Shown here: positions 1 through 7,415 of the stretch, in pieces
How positions within the stretch are numbered: position 1 is the stretch's first letter
Layout: every line of letters begins with the position of its first letter
Assembly: GCA_025464275.1 (NCBI GenBank)
Contig: JAODGR010000064.1
Span: 802 to 16,719, forward strand
Source: Methanosarcinales archaeon
GTDB taxonomy: Archaea; Halobacteriota; Syntropharchaeia; Alkanophagales; Methanospirareceae
Length of the DNA: 15,918 nt
Reading direction: 5' to 3'
Translations under genes and position numbers: made by a program
Notes under the pieces: generated by a model
Databases searched by the model: none
Seen by the model: the letters and a program-made list of their open reading frames with translations, nothing else
Told to the model about the DNA's origin: nothing

Positions 1-2
1 CG

Positions 3-260
3 GTAAGCGCGAGCGATGAGCCAGCAGGTGCTGTGGTGATAACAGTGTATAGAATAAACCAAACAGACCCTGAGGCGACCCCTATACCGGTTAAAACATT
101 CACCAGCAGTGGTCCGTTGTCTGTCATGGTGATAGGCGATGAACACAGTGACAGTGCAAAAATAATCAAAAAAGACGAGAATGGCACAACAGCCTATGAT
201 TTAAACTTTTGCACTCATCCATACCAATGGCATCATAGAATCGTCTTATTACTCCTTTAA
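3..260 (+). CDS. 3' end of an unidentified protein (partial)
   Basis: The reading frame is open from the left edge of the window to a TAA at 258-260, so this is the C-terminal part of a longer plus-strand gene. An internal GTG at 33 is not needed as a start. The residues are polar, with an Asp/Glu/Lys-rich stretch and a predicted N-glycosylation-type NGT, which would suit an extracellular beta-rich domain, but I recognise no family. The last 17 or so residues (CTHPYQWHHRIVLLLL) look unlike the part before them. Removing one T from the TTTT run at 207-210 gives a smoother continuation (NFALIHTNGIIESSYYSFKS) that ends at a TAG at 280-282. A frameshift, natural or from sequencing, is therefore possible. 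It runs convergent to the kinase gene that ends at 327. Confidence 0.4.
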   Translation, partial: VSASDEPAGAVVITVYRINQTDPEATPIPVKTFTSSGPLSVMVIGDEHSDSAKIIKKDENGTTAYDLNFCTHPYQWHHRIVLLLL

Positions 261-326
261 AAGCACTACCAGTTGTAGATAGCATCACGATACCTTTTGT
301 CCTGACTCTCAGGGAGCTTCTATACC

Positions 327-2651
327 CTACTGCAGGTATGGTACTTCTTTCTCCCTCGTCTTCTGTTTTATCGGGATAGAGAAGCAGAAGGTCGAACCCT
401 TACCGGGTTCACTCCTCACCCATATCTCCCCATTATGCGCTTGAATCAGTCCCTTCGCAATCGCCAGTCCTAAGCCTGTACCACCCTGCCTCCTGCTCAT
501 TGAGGTATCTATCTGCGAGAAAGGCTGGAATAACTTATCCCTGTCCTCATCGGCGATCCCTATACCATAATCAGTCACACAAAACTGGACCTCGTTCCCG
601 TTACTCACCTCCATGGTCTCCACCACCACATCAGCGCCATCATCTGAGAATTTTATCGCATTATTCACCAAATTGCTTATCGCCTGTCTCAACCTCGCAC
701 TATCACCCGTGATGAGCGGTAATTCCCCTAATTTCACCCGCAGGTTGATGCCCTTCTGCTTGATAAAAGGTTCCTGCATCTTTATTGCATCCCTTACCGC
801 ATCATTCAGGTCCATTTCCTGGAATGACATCTTTATTCGCCCCATCTCTATCCTGGAGATGTCCAGGATGTCATTGATCAAACTATCCAGCCTGGCTAAA
901 TTCCGCAGTATCAGCTCTACACTCTCCCTCTGCCGCTCGTTCAGTCTACCTTTATAACCCTCCAGTAGCATCTGCAACTGCGCTTTCATCGGTGTGAGCG
1001 GGGTTCTCAACTCGTGTGATGTGATGGACAGGAACTCGGTCTTCAGCCTTGTCAATTCCTGCAGGTCCCTCACCTTCAACTCCAGCTCCCGGTTCAGCTT
1101 CCTGACCTCCTCCTCTGCTCTCTTACGCGCCGTTATATCCCTGAAGATTGTTAATTTCGATATCCCGCCGTCTATATTCTTCAAAGGCGTCTCAATAAGG
1201 TCGTATATCCTGTCCATCCGGTGTGAATGCCATTCCCACCTCACTGTCTCCCCTTTCATCACCTCATGGAGTTTACACAGCGGACATGGCTCCTTCCTAT
1301 TATGGAAAACCTCATAGCAGACATCTCCCACATGGTCACCAAATTCATCACGTAGCACTTTATTCATGAACTCCACCCTATAATCCCTGGATATCACATA
1401 CACTCCGTCCACCATGCTCTCAAATATCAAATTCAGGTTGTCTCGCTCATCTTTTACCCGCATCTCCAGCTCCACTTCCTTCGTTATATCCCGGCTCACA
1501 CGCACACTACCGATAGGCACACCGTTCTTGTCCCGCAGGAGTGATGCGGACATACTGATATGGATGGGTTTGCCATCCTTACGCACCACTATCGTGCGAT
1601 AATTCCTTATCACACCCTCACGCGCCACTCGCTCCATTATCCGGTCTGCTTCCTGTGGGTCGAGGAAGAACTTCCTGTTTGACTTCCCTATCACCTCCTC
1701 AGCACGATAGCCCATGACACCCTCTGCACCCCTGTTCCAGTCCCTCACTATCCCGTTCATGTCCACAACGGTGATGGTATCCGCGGAGCTGTCTATTATG
1801 TTATTCAGATAATCCCTCGTGGAGAGCAGTTCGCGCTCCGTTCGCTTCAACTCGGTGATGTCCTTTGATATCACTGTTACCGCAGTTACCCGCCCGGTTT
1901 TAGGGTCTTTAACCGGGCTGAGGGTCTTCAAGAAGCTCCTGACTCCCTCCTCTCCCTCCTCATACTCATATTCGTGCTGCGTGGAGGCACCGGTCTCAAA
2001 GACGTACCTCACCTTCTCGGCAAACCTCCTTGACTCCTCGGGCGAATGGAAATCAGAGTATGAACGACCCAGATATTCACCCTTCGTGAGCCCCAGCCGT
2101 GATAGATGCCGGTCATTTATGAATAGATACCTGCAATCCCGATCTACGAGATAGATGGAATCCTCTGTGGACTGTACGAGCGAACGATACTTCTCCTCGT
2201 TCCTCCGTAACTCATCCTCCACTCGCTTCTTAGCCTCCAGCAGGAGATGAGTCTCATAAGCCCTCTTTACCGTGCTCAGCAACTCTTCCATGTTCAGTGG
2301 TTTCTCGATATAATAGGACGCCCCAGCTTTCAGCGCCTCAATTGCATTATCCTTCGATGCAAATGCCGTGATTATAATCACATTCAGCTCGGGATATATA
2401 GCCTTCATGCGCTTCAGAACTTCTATCCCGCTGGTATCCGGCAGTTTCAGGTCGAGCAGACAGACTGCATACCCCCCTTCTACTCCCGCTTCACTGAGAA
2501 GAGCCAGTGCCTCTCTACCACTGCCCGCGGTCTTCAGCGTGTATCCCTCTTCTGACAGGATATCCTCCAGCGTAATCCGCATCTCCGGGTCATCTTCCAC
2601 GATGAGTATCGGTATCTCCTTCTCTACCCGCATCCGCTTCTCTCCTGTCAT
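327..2651 (-). CDS. Hybrid sensor histidine kinase: receiver-PAS-PAS-PAS-HisKA-HATPase
   Basis: This soluble 774-residue kinase has no membrane segment. Residues 13-130 are a receiver domain with the acidic pair E19/D20-D21, the phospho-acceptor D67 (LLDLKLPD), T95 and K117. Three PAS domains follow at about 151-270, 280-395 and 405-510. The third has the cysteine set C445, C456, C459 (CYEVF, then CPLC). The DHp domain has the H-box SHELRTPL with H546, and the ATPase domain has the N-box NLVNNAIKF (about 660-668), the G1 box DYGIGI and the G2 box GGTGLGLAIAKGL (about 723-735). The order receiver-first suggests its input is phosphorylation by another kinase as well as PAS ligands. It is the last gene of a four-gene operon, 11 bp behind the membrane kinase, and a GGTGAG Shine-Dalgarno overlapping the upstream stop supports the ATG at 2651. 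A second ATG at 2633, with GGAG in front of it, is a possible alternative. The phosphorylation target is unknown; the neighbouring single receiver is an obvious candidate. Confidence 0.93.
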   Translation of the reverse strand: MTGEKRMRVEKEIPILIVEDDPEMRITLEDILSEEGYTLKTAGSGREALALLSEAGVEGGYAVCLLDLKLPDTSGIEVLKRMKAIYPELNVIIITAFASKDNAIEALKAGASYYIEKPLNMEELLSTVKRAYETHLLLEAKKRVEDELRRNEEKYRSLVQSTEDSIYLVDRDCRYLFINDRHLSRLGLTKGEYLGRSYSDFHSPEESRRFAEKVRYVFETGASTQHEYEYEEGEEGVRSFLKTLSPVKDPKTGRVTAVTVISKDITELKRTERELLSTRDYLNNIIDSSADTITVVDMNGIVRDWNRGAEGVMGYRAEEVIGKSNRKFFLDPQEADRIMERVAREGVIRNYRTIVVRKDGKPIHISMSASLLRDKNGVPIGSVRVSRDITKEVELEMRVKDERDNLNLIFESMVDGVYVISRDYRVEFMNKVLRDEFGDHVGDVCYEVFHNRKEPCPLCKLHEVMKGETVRWEWHSHRMDRIYDLIETPLKNIDGGISKLTIFRDITARKRAEEEVRKLNRELELKVRDLQELTRLKTEFLSITSHELRTPLTPMKAQLQMLLEGYKGRLNERQRESVELILRNLARLDSLINDILDISRIEMGRIKMSFQEMDLNDAVRDAIKMQEPFIKQKGINLRVKLGELPLITGDSARLRQAISNLVNNAIKFSDDGADVVVETMEVSNGNEVQFCVTDYGIGIADEDRDKLFQPFSQIDTSMSRRQGGTGLGLAIAKGLIQAHNGEIWVRSEPGKGSTFCFSIPIKQKTREKEVPYLQ

Positions 2652-2662
2652 TTCATCTCATC

Positions 2663-4114
2663 TCACCTCATATCCGTACATGCAGCTGGGTCCACGGGCA
2701 ATCTCACTCTGAATGTGCTCCCGGTTCCTTTCTCTCCTCCACTCTCCACCTCTATCCTCCCACCATGCGCTTCCACATACCTCTTACAGAGTGCGAGTCC
2801 CAGCCCGATCCCCCGACTCTTCGTGGTGAATAGAGGCTCGAATACCTTCTTCAGGTTCTCGCGCGGTATTCCCTCTCCTGTATCGCGCACACTTATCTCT
2901 ATCCACTCCCCTCCCCCTACACCATCACCTCCACCCCCTCTCTCTGTCTTTATCTCCACACAGCCACCCTCTGGCATCGCTGATATCGCATTTGTGATGA
3001 TATTGAAGCAAATGCGCTGTATCTGTGAGTTATCAGCCATGATCTGAGGTATATCCTCCTTCATATCCCTTATTACTTCTATGTTGGGTGGGAACTCGAT
3101 GGATGAGACCACCTCTTCTATCACCTGATTAACATTGCATGGAGAGAGAATCGGTTTCTCCTCACGAGCGAAATCGAGCAGGTCTGAGATCAAGCGATTG
3201 GCATGTTTCACTTCTTTCTCCAGTATCTTCAGATGCCTGCCCACCTTCTCATCCCTGATACTCCCCAGCCTCGTACTCAGGAAATAAACCGCGTTGCTTA
3301 TCACGCCCAGAGGCTGTCTGAGCTCGTGTGCCAGCCCGGCTGAGAATTCACCAATAGCTGCAAGGCGTTCTGACCGTGCAAACCGCTCCTCCATCTCCTT
3401 ACGCTCTGTTATGTCTCTCACATCGCAGATCACCTCCACCACATCCCCCCTCTCATCAGACAGCGGGCTGAAGATGATATCGAAATACTTCCTCCCTCCC
3501 CCTCCTGACCCATGACTGGGCACCATCCTCTCCACACGAACGCTGACCCCCTTGCTGAACACTTCTGAGAGTGGGCAGTCGGGACATCGCCTGCTCCTCC
3601 CGTAGAATACCTCGTAGCACCTCCTCCCCACTACCTCCTCCCTCTTCTTGTTAAATGTACTCAGGTGTGTCCGGTTCACATCTTTTATCCTCAGCTCGGG
3701 ATCCAGGATATAAACTGCTTCACCAATGGTATGCAGTATCCTCCTGAACCTGTCCCTCTCACTTGTTACACCCCTCTCCGCTTTCGCTCTTGCTTCACTT
3801 ACCGCACCTATCACATAAGCAACCGCGAGGAATATCACCGCTCTCTGCATACACTCGAAGAATATCAGCAGGTCAAACCCAGGGAGTGAAGAAGTCGTGA
3901 ATACATGGAGTAGACCGAAGAAGATAGCAATGTAAACCGCTTTCCTGTAATACCATAGCCCCGCGAGGATGATGGGCAGGTAGAAGAAATGGGTGTATAC
4001 CACCTCCTTGTGGAGCACGAGGGTGGCATAACCATTGAGGAGAACGCAGCAAACTATCGTGATGAGTAATATATAGGTTTTATTTCCTTCTAACCCGCTC
4101 TTCTTTACCCTCAT
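2663..4114 (-). CDS. Membrane-bound PAS sensor histidine kinase
   Basis: The 483-residue protein begins with about four hydrophobic segments (roughly 13-34, 40-57, 59-78, 83-105), so its N-terminus is a compact membrane module with hardly any extracellular domain. A PAS domain at about 120-237 carries C166, C177 and C180 (CYEVF, then CPDCPL), the same spacing as the third PAS of the downstream kinase. The DHp H-box is GLAHELRQPLG with H263. The ATPase domain has an N-box at N371-N375, the G1 box DTGEGI (411-416) and the G2 box GIGLGLALCKRYVEAHGG. Two glycine runs (about 202-207 and 393-402) look like loop insertions. The start codon overlaps the stop of the upstream receiver gene in an ATGA, so translation is probably coupled. 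Subtype resembles NtrB/ZraS-like kinases by the AIGEFSAGLAHELRQPLG consensus. Signal unknown; membrane-linked or redox/metal sensing is inferred from the segments and the Cys set. Confidence 0.92.
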   Translation of the reverse strand: MRVKKSGLEGNKTYILLITIVCCVLLNGYATLVLHKEVVYTHFFYLPIILAGLWYYRKAVYIAIFFGLLHVFTTSSLPGFDLLIFFECMQRAVIFLAVAYVIGAVSEARAKAERGVTSERDRFRRILHTIGEAVYILDPELRIKDVNRTHLSTFNKKREEVVGRRCYEVFYGRSRRCPDCPLSEVFSKGVSVRVERMVPSHGSGGGGRKYFDIIFSPLSDERGDVVEVICDVRDITERKEMEERFARSERLAAIGEFSAGLAHELRQPLGVISNAVYFLSTRLGSIRDEKVGRHLKILEKEVKHANRLISDLLDFAREEKPILSPCNVNQVIEEVVSSIEFPPNIEVIRDMKEDIPQIMADNSQIQRICFNIITNAISAMPEGGCVEIKTERGGGGDGVGGGEWIEISVRDTGEGIPRENLKKVFEPLFTTKSRGIGLGLALCKRYVEAHGGRIEVESGGEKGTGSTFRVRLPVDPAACTDMR

Positions 4115-4569
4115 TCGGATTCCGAATCTGATTCCTTCCCAATCGCCTTCTCAACCGCTTCGAGCATTCTCCGTACCGTGAATGGCTTCTCTATGAAATC
4201 CACCACCTGTCTCGAGTTGAGTAACCCGATCTCCTCTGCTTCCTGTGAATGTATCGCGGTGAGGAAGATGATCTTCATGTTTGATAGCCTGTTATCACTC
4301 TCTATATAGTTCAGCAGGTCCTTCGTGCTCAAGCCCGGCATCATGATATCAAGGAGGAGCACATCAGGTACATCTCCTCTCTCCCTGAGTTTCATTAGGC
4401 ATTCATAGCCATCCCTTGCACCTATCGTACGGTAATTGTTCGCATCCAGGATTTGAGTCACCGAGAGGAGGACATCTGGTTCGTCATCCACCACCATCAC
4501 GGTCGCTCTCCAGGATGCCGGTGCCGTGGTCACTTCTTCCTCCCCTGTCTCTTTTCTATACCATACCAT
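4111..4569 (-). CDS. Single-domain response regulator (CheY-like receiver)
   Basis: This 152-residue protein is a receiver domain at about 23-143 with the acidic pocket D28-D29-E30, phospho-acceptor D74 in LLLDIMMPG, T104 and K128 in IEKPF. An N-terminal extension of about 22 residues and an acidic ESDSESE tail flank it, and there is no DNA-binding output domain. It sits between the winged-helix sensor gene (10 bp upstream) and the membrane kinase (4-nt overlap), so it is probably the phosphorylation partner of one or both kinases of the operon. Like many archaeal single receivers, it would have to act by protein-protein contact or as a phosphate shuttle. The likely start is the ATG at 4569. 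The codons of the acidic tail form an inverted repeat that reaches the start codon of the next gene. Confidence 0.92.
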   Translation of the reverse strand: MVWYRKETGEEEVTTAPASWRATVMVVDDEPDVLLSVTQILDANNYRTIGARDGYECLMKLRERGDVPDVLLLDIMMPGLSTKDLLNYIESDNRLSNMKIIFLTAIHSQEAEEIGLLNSRQVVDFIEKPFTVRRMLEAVEKAIGKESDSESE

Positions 4570-4579
4570 ACACTACCCA

Positions 4580-6019
4580 CTATCTTATACCCGAGTTGAC
4601 GATACCAACCAGCTGTAAAGGTCCCTTTTTACCTATGATGAGGGAAGCGAAGAGAGGGATGGTGAATTCTGAATTGTCCCTCCTCTTCGCTACGAGCGAG
4701 CCACGCCAGCTCCCTCTCTCACGTATAACCCCCAGGACATCATCATTAACCCAGAAATCGGACCATGGACGCCCTACAACTTCTTCCTCGGCTTCATAGC
4801 CCCAGACCCTCAAGAATGCCGGATTCGCATATGTGAATTTACCCGAGGGGCTGGTCATGAATATGGGATGCGCGGATATCTCGATGACATTCGCCCTGAG
4901 TCGCCATTCCTCCTCGGCTTTTATCTTCGCAATACCACCTGCAATCGATTCTGAGATACCTTCAAGTAAATCCATATCACCCTCAGAGAGCTTTCTACCT
5001 CGTCTGGTGAAGATGAGGAGTGCACCATGAATCGCGCCTTTGGTCTTCAGCGGGATGGCATGCAGCTCCTGGAGCTCATACCCCTCCACCATCCGGGTCA
5101 CTATCTCTCCGGGCTCCGGTCTTTCCCCTCCCTCATCGATACCCCTCCCTGAGTCATGGAAGCGGGTGAATGTAAACGCTTTCTTTCGCCTGATTGCCTC
5201 CCTGGCTAATATCCTCTCACACTCCTTCACCTCCTCACTCACACCGTGGCTGGAGTATGAGGAGTAACTGGCTAAAGCATCCTCAACCGGGTCATATATC
5301 AGTATATCTCCCATATCAAAGCCGATGACATCACGCAGATTCCTCAGTATCGTGGAGCACAGCTGGTCTATTGTATAGGACCTGTTAACCGCTTCTCCGA
5401 GCAGACGATGGAGTTCGGAGAGATTCCTTATCCGCTCCTCATTCTTTACTCGCTCGGTGACATCACGGATGATCGCGATGATGGAGGATGAGCCATCCGG
5501 GTTCTCCACCGGTCGCGCCTTTATATCCAGAATTCTACCCCTCACGTCCTCTACACGGGTCTCAACCTCCTCCACCCTGCCATCTATGAGCTCCTTAATC
5601 TCTGTGGGGTCATTCCGTGACCCGAAGAAGACGTAATGGAATTTATCTCCCACGCAATCTCCATATAGTGCAACTAAATAGCGATTCATGAAGAGGATAT
5701 TGTAGTCGAAGTCGAGTATCAGGATACCCTCAGGCATGTCAGAGAGTATACGAGAGAATATCTTCTCTGTGTATGTCTTCTCATCCTCACTGAGGCGGAA
5801 GATGTGCTGCAGAGGCGCCTTACTCACGAACCATACCTTCGCTCGCCCTATCTGCTTGTAAGAGATACGCCCATCGGCACGCAGCTGATTGAGGTATTTT
5901 GAGAGTGTATGACGCTCGAGAGATACTCGCTTGGATATCTCATCCACAGTGGCACCGATATCGCCGATATCCTGAATGGCTTCGATGATTCGGGTGAATA
6001 TCCCCTCCTCCGCTCTCAT
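4580..6019 (-). CDS. Winged-helix transcription regulator with PAS-GAF-PAS sensor domains
   Basis: Residues 8-67 look like a winged helix: an ATVDEISKRVSLERHTLSKYL helix-turn-helix, then a wing with GRISYKQIGRAKVWFV, as in archaeal ArsR/IclR/TrmB-type DNA-binding domains. A PAS domain (about 85-190, ending IIRDVTER), a GAF domain (about 200-365) and a second PAS (about 372-475) follow. No H-box or ATPase motifs are present, so it is a one-component sensor-regulator rather than a kinase. It is the first gene of the signalling operon and may control the operon itself, or a target set elsewhere, in response to a small ligand or redox state. The ATG at 6019 is preceded by no clear Shine-Dalgarno but has a TATA-like element about 27 nt upstream, which fits a leaderless transcript. 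PAS residues do not show a recognisable haem or flavin motif, so the ligand is not predictable. The family name is inferred from domain order. Confidence 0.85.
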   Translation of the reverse strand: MRAEEGIFTRIIEAIQDIGDIGATVDEISKRVSLERHTLSKYLNQLRADGRISYKQIGRAKVWFVSKAPLQHIFRLSEDEKTYTEKIFSRILSDMPEGILILDFDYNILFMNRYLVALYGDCVGDKFHYVFFGSRNDPTEIKELIDGRVEEVETRVEDVRGRILDIKARPVENPDGSSSIIAIIRDVTERVKNEERIRNLSELHRLLGEAVNRSYTIDQLCSTILRNLRDVIGFDMGDILIYDPVEDALASYSSYSSHGVSEEVKECERILAREAIRRKKAFTFTRFHDSGRGIDEGGERPEPGEIVTRMVEGYELQELHAIPLKTKGAIHGALLIFTRRGRKLSEGDMDLLEGISESIAGGIAKIKAEEEWRLRANVIEISAHPIFMTSPSGKFTYANPAFLRVWGYEAEEEVVGRPWSDFWVNDDVLGVIRERGSWRGSLVAKRRDNSEFTIPLFASLIIGKKGPLQLVGIVNSGIR

Positions 6020-6041
6020 ACTATAAAGTAGGGAGGTTTAC

Positions 6042-6051
6042 ATTTAAAAAA
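6042..6051 (-). promoter_or_regulatory. TATA-like element for the signalling operon
   Basis: Read on the minus strand, TTTTTTAAAT is centred about 27 nt upstream of the ATG at 6019. In archaea, transcription starts about 25 nt downstream of the box A centre, so the predicted start falls at or beside the start codon, giving a leaderless message. That agrees with the lack of a Shine-Dalgarno between them. The 79-bp gap between hisS and this gene contains this element and no obvious terminator hairpin with a T-run. Confidence 0.55.
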
Positions 6052-6098
6052 CATATGCTCGGTATCCCTGTATGGTAACGAACGAACCAGACCCGCAC

Positions 6099-7415
6099 CT
6101 ATTCGCTCAGCCTCCTCAACTTCTCTATACACTCCTCCACGCTCATCTGCTCCTGCTCACCCGTCTCCAGGTCTCTCACTGTCACCCTCCCTGATTCCAG
6201 CTCGCGTCTGCCCACGAGCACTGCGAATGACGCCTGTATCGCATTGGCATATGCCAGCTGTTCGCTTATGCTCCGCTCCATCACATCCAGGTAGGTGGTG
6301 CAGTGCTCTCTCAATCTGGTTGTGATGCCTATCGCAGCTTCAATCACCGTGTAATCACCCCTACTCCTCTCTCGCACCGGCACTACCACCACCTTCGGCT
6401 CCTTCAATCCCTCACCGTTCTGAAATAGCTCTGCAATTCGGTCAAACCCGAATGCGAAGCCGGTTGAAGGTGTATCCTCTCTGCTACCGAACAATGCAGC
6501 CAGTCGATAGGTACCGCCACCACATATCTGCCGCTGTGCACCGAGTTTATGCTCATCTCCCGCTTCGTATAGCTCAAATACCATTCCTGTATAATAGTCC
6601 AGCCCGCGCGCTATTCCCGGATTCAGAATATATCCCACGTTATAATAATCGAGTATCTCCAGTAGCTGTTCCAGCTGCTCCAGGTGCTTACGCTTACGCT
6701 CCTCTGCACCACCATCACCGGCTATCATCCTGCGTACCTCTGCCATGGCTGAGTCACCCCTTGATTCAATAAGGTGTATGAAATCCTCTATCCTGCCACG
6801 CTCCACTCCACTGGTTCTCATCAACTCCCTCAACTCTTCCTTCGCTCCCTTATCCACCAGTCGCATCGCTCTGCTTAGGTGCTCACCGGTCATATTCGGT
6901 GCCGCGGCTCGTAATATCTCTCTCAGCAGCCCCACATGCCCCACATGCAGCTCCGCTCTTATGCCCAGTGCCTTCAGGATATGATATGCGAGTGCAATTA
7001 TCTCTCCTTCCGCCTCCGGGCGGTCAGAGCCGATAATCTCCGCTCCAAACTGCCAGAATTCACGATACCGGGCACGCTGTGGCTCTTCATACCTGAAGCA
7101 GTTACCGAAATAATAGACCTTCGTCGGTCTGGGTGCCATCTTCAGTTCGTTCACATACAGCCTCGTCACCGGTGCGGTCAGCTCCGGTCTCAGTGCCAGA
7201 TGCCTGCCACTTTTGTCCCTGAATTCATACATCTCCTCCAGAATAGCCTCGCCTGACTTGAGGGTGAACAGCTCTGCGAGTTCGAAGGTGGGTGTTTTTA
7301 TCTCTTCATACCCCCATCGCTCCGCTATCGCGCGCATCCTCGCCTCTATCGCGCGCCTCTTCCTCATCTCCGCAGGCAGGAAATCCCGCGTCCCCTTCAC
7401 CCTCTCTATCCGCAT
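6099..7415 (-). CDS. hisS: Histidyl-tRNA synthetase
   Basis: The 438-residue enzyme charges tRNA-His with histidine in the cytoplasm. Class II motifs are all visible: the N-terminal GTRDFLP (8-14), TPTFE after the first helices (41-45), LRPELTAPVTR (75-85), motif 2 with the conserved arginine in FRYEEPQRARYREFWQFG (107-124), the histidine-specific loop ARGLDYYTGMVFE (269-281), CGGGTYRLAALFG (298-310) and motif 3 STGFAFGFDR (317-326). Residues after about 340 form the anticodon-binding domain. Length is as usual for the family. The ATG at 7415 gives the canonical N-terminus, so the start is secure. The first 110 nt also encode, in another frame, the tail of the upstream double DUF116 protein. 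No Shine-Dalgarno is present in the AT-rich leader, so it may be translated from a leaderless transcript or by coupling with the upstream gene. Confidence 0.97.
   Translation of the reverse strand: MRIERVKGTRDFLPAEMRKRRAIEARMRAIAERWGYEEIKTPTFELAELFTLKSGEAILEEMYEFRDKSGRHLALRPELTAPVTRLYVNELKMAPRPTKVYYFGNCFRYEEPQRARYREFWQFGAEIIGSDRPEAEGEIIALAYHILKALGIRAELHVGHVGLLREILRAAAPNMTGEHLSRAMRLVDKGAKEELRELMRTSGVERGRIEDFIHLIESRGDSAMAEVRRMIAGDGGAEERKRKHLEQLEQLLEILDYYNVGYILNPGIARGLDYYTGMVFELYEAGDEHKLGAQRQICGGGTYRLAALFGSREDTPSTGFAFGFDRIAELFQNGEGLKEPKVVVVPVRERSRGDYTVIEAAIGITTRLREHCTTYLDVMERSISEQLAYANAIQASFAVLVGRRELESGRVTVRDLETGEQEQMSVEECIEKLRRLSE

Noticed and set aside
613..957. Plus-strand open frames opposite the kinases, such as 613-957 and 994-1317.
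   Set aside because: They are antisense to clear kinase domains, Ser/Leu-rich, and lack any family signature; they are by-products of the codon use of the minus-strand genes.
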